From assembly GCA_900617975.1 (NCBI GenBank), contig UZAE01000002.1:1-64000 (forward strand): a stretch of 64,000 nucleotides of DNA. Direction: 5' to 3'. The position numbers and the translations under genes were made by a program. Shown one piece after another: positions 58,401 to 64,000 of the stretch (position 1 is its first letter; every line of letters starts with the position of its first letter). The notes below the pieces were generated by a model that ran no database searches, was not told the origin of the DNA, and worked only from the letters and a program-made list of their open reading frames with translations. The stretch comes from Rodentolepis nana. Taxonomy: Eukaryota; Platyhelminthes; Cestoda; Cyclophyllidea; Hymenolepididae.

Positions 58401-60282
58401 AATACAGATGGTAGTAAAGTCCGCAAAATACATTGTTTGACGATAAGAAACAGAAAATTATAGGGAATAGAGATGTTCCTACAACTAATGGATGATGAGA
58501 AGCAAGACAGAGAGAACAAAAGGGAGTTAAAGAAAGCATATTAGTAAAAATAAAGCAAAAAAGAAGATTTGGTAGAAAAATCGTTAAAACAGAAAAAGGA
58601 AGGAGAATACGGGATTGGCGTGGAGAGGAATCATGGATCCGAAGCAAAAGTTTATCTCACAAATAGAAAATACGTGAATTTTAATTACAAAACTGGGATG
58701 CGCAACAGACCTACTTCCACGTGATGCAACCTGGACGACGTATACTCGTACCACAAAATAAGTCTGAAACCGGCATTTGGCTTCTGACTTCAAATTGGCA
58801 TGAACCCACCGTAGGCCATATTCGACCACTTTCACAGTACTCACCCTACCTTTTCTCTTCCTTTGTGTCTGTCGGTCTCTTTTACATCTGTGAATCACTC
58901 TTCTGTTTCCCCTTCGAATTTTTCTAACTTTGATGTTCCTCCCCTCTGTGAAACCCGAGTCAATTAAAGGGCCAATGATAACCATCATAAAGCCTGTCAT
59001 TTGATATAAATAATTACCAAATTTCGCAATTAATAGCCTATTTACGGCGACTTGGGTGAGAAATAGGCCATTTAATAAAAATTCGTCCATGCTAACTGAT
59101 GGGAATGAAGTCTAACTACTGCCAAATGTGTAACTAGACAGATGGAGAATTAATAACATGTGTCTATATACTAAATGCCACCATCGCTTAACCTACAATT
59201 CTTATTACTTGGCCTGGGAACAAGATGGCATTACCTACGCAGACTCTTAGCAATATCACAGTGACAAAGTCGACTACAATTTCGACCTACATACCATCAA
59301 GTCCAAAAATCAATAATAATATACTTATAACTCGCCTGACGTTAGCCCAAGTAAAATTATAAAAAAATTGAAGTAAACAAATAGAATATTTGACATACTT
59401 AGCGGGACTATTGCTAGACAGTGGTCGGCCACGACGTCGACGTTGAGGAATAGGAGTGGATTTCTCTGGAGTGGCATCGGTCGGATTTACAGTGGCGTTG
59501 GCTGCGGCGGCTCGAGCCAGGGTCCTTCGAGCCGCTCGGGATGCAGCGCGCGAAGAGAGTAGAGCGAAGGAGCGAGAGTAGGAGGAAGCGAAAAGGAATT
59601 GATGCGACAAGTCACCAGGCAACGGGCGAGATTGACGTGGATGTGGGCTCTTTGAAATGCCAGCATCTGTGTCTTCTTCGTCAGCCACAACCGCTGATTT
59701 ATTGCACTTTTCAGACGCCTTAATTGCTTTGGTCTTCTATCGAGAAAGAGAGTGGGAGAAAGAGTTGTGAATGGCGAGCAACTAATTGCAAAAGTCCCTT
59801 ATAATGTTCCATCATTCTCAGCTATTTTTTGCGTTTTCCTATGCTCACTGGTTATCGGATTCTTGTAATAAACTTGGATTAAATTGAGATTTGAAGCGAC
59901 GAACGACCGGTATATAAAATGCAAACTCACACTAATAGCTTTTGCTCTCCTAGCAGTCGAAGCAACAGGCGCCTTTCTAGAAGTTGCTTTAAGATTCCTC
60001 CCCGGTTTGGATGGAGAATTAACTTTAGTTAGTCTGGGGCGTCGATCAGGCGTTTCATGACTTTGATGTTCACGAAGTGAATGATAGATAGCTTTGCGAA
60101 TATCTCTCTCTTCTTTCCAAGGAATGCCAACCAAATCATTCTGAAAGATAATAAATTAATGATTATTCACAATTCCATGGTTAATACGTTCAAGAAATAC
60201 TCACATCGTTATTACGAATAGGAGCAATATGGCGTCTTCTTCTACGATGTGCAATCGACAACTCTCGTTGACTTCGCGACAT
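52468..60282 (-). CDS. JARID2: JARID2-like protein, N-terminal (PRC2-cofactor) half only
   Basis: Chromatin protein related to the Polycomb PRC2 cofactor JARID2. Nine exons: 60205-60282 (ATG), 59931-60140, 59399-59736, 57342-57490, 56304-56516, 55218-55540, 54414-54489, 54005-54096 and 52468-52677 (TAA); all phases agree, giving 562 residues. NDLVGIPWKEERDIRKAIYH (residues about 27-46) matches [20 protein letters not shown] at the vertebrate N-terminus. VNVQDFVDFLCSYGTP matches the later TEDFLTFLCLRGSP segment at a similar order and spacing. An AT-hook-like RRRRGRP lies near residues 195-201, and basic stretches (RRGRKAG, KTTPVK, TRKRRT) could bind nucleosomes or be methylated. No JmjN, ARID or JmjC follows; vertebrate JARID2 is about 1250 residues. 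Either the flatworm protein is short or the rest is elsewhere. Confidence 0.8.
52678..54004. other. JARID2 intron with a family A copy and poly-C tract
   Basis: Holds a 19 bp C run (52813-52831) and a family A copy (53015-53270). The plus-strand frame 53389-53643 (84 codons, charged and helical in look) has no splice or homology support. Confidence 0.5.
53015..53270 (+). repeat. Dispersed repeat family A, copy with internal deletion
   Basis: Goes from GTGTGCG straight to GCAGTTGACTTCTGACTTC, skipping the CACGTGG segment of other copies, then follows the family to CACCTGCCATTTTAAATAAA. The deletion is about 65-70 bp. Confidence 0.8.
57491..59398. other. JARID2 intron with a family A copy
   Basis: About 1.9 kb. 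The family A copy spans 58694-59010; the frame 58584-59090 on the minus strand is largely this repeat read backwards. Remainder AT-rich without recognisable content. Confidence 0.5.
58694..59010 (+). repeat. Dispersed repeat family A, copy in JARID2 intron
   Basis: Full-length and more diverged: TTCCACGTGATGCAACCTGG, TTTGTGTCTGTCGGTC, ATCTGTGAATCACTCTTCTG, CTTTGATGTTCCTCCC and GCCTGTCATTTGATATAAAT in family order. Confidence 0.85.
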
Positions 60283-60434
60283 TAGTAGAACTAGAAATAG
60301 TAATCAAAACATCAGACAATACGAACATTAAAGGCGAAAAATCACAAAAAAAACTGAAAATAACATATTTTTTATTAAAAGGAACAAAGAAAAATATGAA
60401 GAACCATAAATGTTCAACAGAGAAAAGAAGCAAA
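60283..60434 (-). promoter_or_regulatory. Intercistronic gap: polyA signal and candidate trans-splice acceptor
   Basis: 152 bp between the stop of the 62-residue gene and the JARID2 ATG. In sense (minus) direction it has an AATAAA in TTTTAATAAAAAATATG, then pyrimidine-rich sequence, and ends with TACTATTTCTAG followed by TTCTACTAATG, placing an acceptor 8 bases before the ATG. This layout is what resolves flatworm spliced-leader operons; function is inferred. Confidence 0.5.
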
Positions 60435-60806
60435 CTAAGGTTTAAAATCAGGGAAGAGAAATCGAGATGCCTCAAACAGTTCCATTAGTGTGGTTCGGTC
60501 GAGGTTGTCTATCTTATTGTCGAATTCACTAAAATTAACAGCCCCACTATCCTTCGAGTTACGAGATTTGCTCTACAAATGAAGAATAAAACATTATAAA
60601 ATGAATAAAAGAATCACAGCGTGCGACGATAAATAAACCTATGAAAAAAACTGGTTAAAATTTTGACGCAACAACTATCCCAATATTCGTTGGTGACATT
60701 TAAACATTGTTGAACGCAAAAAGGCAGTAAAATTGCACCTAAAATTTGCCATTACTTTGAAAAGCTTCCGTACTTCATCCAAATCCTCCACCTGTTCGCT
60801 TTCCAT
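60435..60806 (-). CDS. Two-exon 62-residue protein of unknown function
   Basis: Exon 1 60756-60806 encodes MESEQVEDLDEVRKLFK and ends at a GTAATG donor in phase 0. Exon 2 60435-60572 follows a TTTGTAG acceptor and encodes a segment running from SKSRNSKDSGAVNFSEFDNK through DNLDRTTLMELFEASRFLFP to FKP and TAG. The protein is acidic at the N-terminus with a basic patch in the middle and an amphipathic C-terminal helix; no signal peptide or membrane segment. I do not recognise a family. Clean splice borders, matched phases and lack of internal stops argue that it is real, and its position just upstream of JARID2 on the same strand suggests co-transcription. Confidence 0.6.
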
Positions 60807-61666
60807 AGTGACCAAACACCAGATCGAAGCGCGTTATTACCTTTCAGCTTACAAAAATAAAACTTTATATATGCCTACAAGAATGAAATATTTTCAAAAC
60901 ATAATCCTCAATTTGTATATTACAATTTCTAAAATCATATACGATTGTTGATAACCCATACTCTTTTGGAAGATAATTTTACTACACATAATTAGAGTCT
61001 ATTTAATCTACATGAGTAGTAAAGACGCTAAATAGGAATAAAATACCTTGAATTTTGCATATAATACTCTGTAAATATAATAAATTGGTGTTTAAGCAAT
61101 TTTATTTGCACGAGATATTTTCAAGCTTAATCGACTCTATGAAGCGCTATTATATTCACTTTATGATTTAGGGAAGTGCCAAATAACTTCTGTTCAATTT
61201 ATTGATTTAGTCAGATACTGTGTTCCAAATTTAACTGGTATATAGTACAAATCATTAAATCCAAGCGAATTTAATACATTTTAAATGCTTTTTAATGCTA
61301 ATTATATCTTGTCATTTATATAAATTTGCCTAAATGTTTGATGCCCGTTAAAACGTAATATCAGAACGATATTAAATTTATTGTAATGCAGAGTAATTAT
61401 CCCTCCTTTACAATTAATATCGACAAAAATACACTTTATCCTGGTGTTCTCTGTTATCGCATTTTTAATAAGCAAATGGTCCGCTGTATGATTGAACCTC
61501 AACGACGAATAGCAAAAAATAAGAACAAATAAAAAATTAAAACTTTCGCCCAAAATGCATCTTAATCAAAGGAATTAACATTACGTGATATTTTCATTAG
61601 ACAGTTTTGAAATAGCCCAAAATGCCATAAACTTACCTAGCCCAGTTGAAAATAACATTTTAAATA
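60807..61666. promoter_or_regulatory. Divergent intergenic region
   Basis: About 860 bp of AT-rich DNA between the minus-strand small gene/JARID2 pair and the plus-strand RING gene. Should hold promoters for both; no specific motif recognised. Confidence 0.4.
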
Positions 61667-62459
61667 ATGGCTCGTAGAAGAGGGGCTGGACGAAATTCAG
61701 TCACGCCTAGAGGAGAGGCAAAAATTTCTCAAGATCATGCTCTTGACTCATCATCAGAACATGAGGAGCGCAGATTTGCTCGTCCGGATAAAATTAGCCC
61801 CCATCTCTTCTGTGTTATTTGTTCTGAAGTCTTTATCAATCCTTACCGTGCCCCATGCGGTCATAGCTACTGTTTTACAGTAAATATATCAATTTATTTG
61901 CTATATATATTTTTAGTGCATTACAAAGTGGATGGAAACCGCAAAAATTTGCCCAGTTGATAGAAAGAGTATCGCATTGAAACAACTACATCATGATTTT
62001 ATCCTTGAAAGCATAATTGGTGATTACACTGTCGCTTGTCCATGGCGATCGTCAGGATGCAGTTATGTAGGTCCTCTGTGTCAGTTGGATAGTCACAAAA
62101 AAAATTGCGTTATGAATCCGGATCTCTTACCCGAAGTTCTGCGCGTTCGGGAGAAAGAAATCCTCAAACAACGTAATTCTAGCGGTTCTATGCCCTCAGC
62201 TTCCTCGTCTCTCCCTCCTCCCGTTTCTACTAACAACCACAATTTATCTGGTTCGGTTACACTTGACGACACTCTAAATGAAGACGAGGAAGGTCATTTG
62301 CCTCCTGCTCCGCCCCCTTCCCTCGTGATGCGCCTTTTCCAGGGTGCGAATGAGTCAAGCCGTGATCTCCTTTGCAACTTTCTAGGTGGTAGTGTTCTAC
62401 AAGGGAAACGACCTGCTTCACCTGCGAGAGGTCGTGGAAAGCGCGGAAGGAAAGTTTGA
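61667..62459 (+). CDS. RING finger and TRAF-type zinc finger E3 ubiquitin ligase
   Basis: Predicted E3 ubiquitin ligase of the RNF41(NRDP1)/RNF151/PDZRN type. Exons 61667-61879 and 61917-62459, separated by a 37 bp intron (GTAAAT...TTTTAG) whose removal completes the RING; 251 residues. RING ligands: C49, C52, C64, H66, C69, C72, C83 and D86, the last in CPVD as in the TRAF/NRDP1 subgroup instead of a final Cys. A TRAF-type finger follows, with C112, C119, H131 and C135 (CPWRSSGCSYVG, LDSHKKNC). The tail is Ser/Pro-rich with acidic EDEEGHLPPAPPP and a basic C-terminus RGRGKRGRKV that could be a nuclear signal. The N-terminus is also basic (MARRRGAGR). It has no PDZ domains or NRDP1-type substrate domain, so substrates cannot be guessed. 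Confidence 0.93.
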
Positions 62460-62669
62460 TTCCTATTGCATCCCTTTATTTACCTTTATTGTATATCTAT
62501 GTCTTGTAAATGCTATTTAAACCCTATCATAATCTTATTGCCTCTGCTAACATAAAAATATTTACTTTTATAAAAACAAGGAATCAATACTGATTTTGTT
62601 ATTAAAATATGAAGCAATAATTCCAGAACCGGGGAAATTGAATGTCAATCTTTGGTAAATAAAAGGAAG

Positions 62670-64000
62670 TTAAGGAGGAAAGGTTAGAAGTTCGTCTAAA
62701 GATTGATGGTTAGTTCCAAGAGGGTAATCTGAAATCGCGAAGATCCCCTCCGAAAGGTTATAAGGAATGACTCTAAAATTACAGAAGAGCTTCTCATTAG
62801 TAAATAGAATACCGGGATTTAATTTTATTGAACAATGGACTTACTGATTCATAAGAAAATCTTTGGCCTTTGGGTTCCTTGCGAGGAAATCTCGGTAGCG
62901 ATCGTTTGATATCACCACGCCATCTAATCCCATTGCTATTTGAATGATAACACTAAAAAAATAGCAAGTGATTAAATCTCTCGCCTCCGATGTCAAACTA
63001 GGATTTCAATGCCCATCGGTGCACACTCAATGACCGGACTAATCAACCAGACTGGTTAAGGTTGGCCGGTAGAATTCGCGTTTTCCATCAGGAAGGTTCA
63101 AGCACCCCCAAAACCAAGAGGAGTGTAGGGAAACGCTTTTCTCGTTAGGCTTGAGTATTATTATAAAAGCTTAAATTAGTTCCTACTTAAGCTGGTAAGT
63201 AGGTAACAATTCGAATCTGTGATTCAAAAAATCTAGAATTTGAGGTTAAAGAGCTTTGCAATGAACCATTTAAAGTTTTTTCGACTCCAAATGTTGACTC
63301 TTGCATTTTTTAAAACTATTTAAGCACCACTAAACAGCTTAGTTAGAGGAGGAGCTAGAGAACGATTAACAAGCAACGCAGCAGGGAAGGATCGTACATA
63401 TATGCATAATAAGATTAATGAAATGAATATTGAAAACTCAGAGGACCAGGACTTATAAAGCAAGAACATGAAGGTGAACTCTAAGTCGAGCATCACGATG
63501 AAGGTAGGATTTCTTCCCAATACTCGCTACTCTTCACTAAATCGATTTTTCTGTCATTTACAATTTTGGCATAGAAATCCCTAATTTGTGCCTTTTCAAC
63601 TGAAATTTCTGGGCAAATAGATATATGCTCACTAAGAGCGAAGTATCCCTAAAAACTAAGAAGGAAAGGTGTTAAGTTTGAAAACCCGTGTACTTTAAAC
63701 GATTGAGAGGGGGGGGGGAGAGGAGGGCGTCAATACTGTGACGACAAAGTGGAGTGTGACATATATAGGCGCTGATGTAGGCACCATGAGATTGTTATCA
63801 GACAGCGCACCAATGCCTTGTGGAAAGGCAATACAACAAGAAACAAAGCAAAGCAATGAGTCAGATCACACGGGTACTAAAATTACATTATTTGGTGAGC
63901 CCCATTAGGTTGCATTTACGTGAATACGTGCAAATTCCGCAAACAATTGACCTTTCCACAGTAAAAAATAGCATTCGAAGCCATAGCTAAATCGTGATTC
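62670..64000 (-). CDS. NYN-domain ribonuclease, Regnase/N4BP1-like (5' part beyond window)
   Basis: C-terminal part of a protein with the PIN-like NYN nuclease fold of ZC3H12/N4BP1/NYNRIN proteins, which cleave mRNA. Exons: 63952-64000 (cut by the window edge), 63497-63648 (weak GTGATG donor), 62845-62952 and 62670-62772 (TAA). Phases agree throughout. MGLDGVVISNDRYRDF matches the family DGVVVSNDNYRDL (catalytic Asp in SND), and SDYPLGTNHQSLDELL matches DDPLGRHGPSLDNFL. The edge exon reads NHDLAMASNAIFYCGK, resembling DGxNVAM--G of motif 1. The family DD pair (YDDRF) is not evident; the equivalent place has EYWEEILPSS. The protein stops right after the domain, with no CCCH zinc finger downstream. 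It may be divergent or inactive. Confidence 0.65.
62953..63496. other. Intron of the NYN gene with a possible family C segment
   Basis: 544 bp. Around 63005-63040 it has ATGCCCATCGGTGCACACTC, similar to the 34100 segment of family C. Nothing else recognised. A poly-G run lies in the next intron at 63709-63718. Confidence 0.4.

Noticed and set aside
58584..59090. 168-codon minus-strand frame
   Set aside because: Mostly a dispersed family A repeat read backwards; the open frame is fortuitous.

Overview
The window is eukaryotic, AT-rich and intron-rich. Gene content and architecture fit a parasitic flatworm (cestode or trematode; I cannot separate them from sequence alone). Several genes have very short 5' introns of 35-75 bp followed by kilobase-long 3' introns, a pattern described for schistosomes. 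The long introns carry dispersed repeats, homopolymer C/G tracts and a mariner. Exons were assembled by hand from splice sites, frame continuity and similarity to remembered family motifs; no search was run.

Layout. (1) 25119 to 1473, minus strand: a SHANK-family postsynaptic/junctional scaffold in at least 16 exons, with N-terminal SPN region, ankyrin repeats, conserved post-ankyrin linker, PDZ and proline-rich tail. One exon between 8045 and 15274 is missing from my model, and I see no SH3 or SAM. Its introns hold a solo LTR and members of two dispersed repeat families. (2) About 27347 to 47040, plus strand, divergent from SHANK: a docking protein with an IRS/FRS2-type PTB domain and a long Ser/Pro/Thr-rich tail with tyrosine motifs. 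One intron has a GC donor and contains a decayed mariner at 43434-44744. (3) 48078 to about 51071, plus strand: further exon-like blocks, including a YEEI motif; they are either a continuation of the docking protein or a separate gene. (4) 52094-51904, minus: an orphan coiled-coil terminal exon. (5) 60282 to 52468, minus: a nine-exon gene matching only the N-terminal half of JARID2, the PRC2 cofactor; it ends before any ARID or JmjC domain. (6) 60806-60435, minus: a two-exon 62-residue gene lying 152 bp upstream of JARID2 with a polyA signal and a splice acceptor in the gap, which looks like a trans-spliced operon. (7) 61667-62459, plus: a RING plus TRAF-type zinc finger E3 ligase with one 37 bp intron. 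(8) 64000 to 62670, minus, cut by the window edge: the NYN ribonuclease domain of a Regnase/N4BP1-like protein.

The strongest leads are the JARID2-like protein without catalytic-like domains and its small operon partner, the divergent NYN nuclease, the about 320 bp dispersed repeat family with one internally amplified copy, and the docking-protein locus with possible SH2-binding motifs downstream of its apparent stop.
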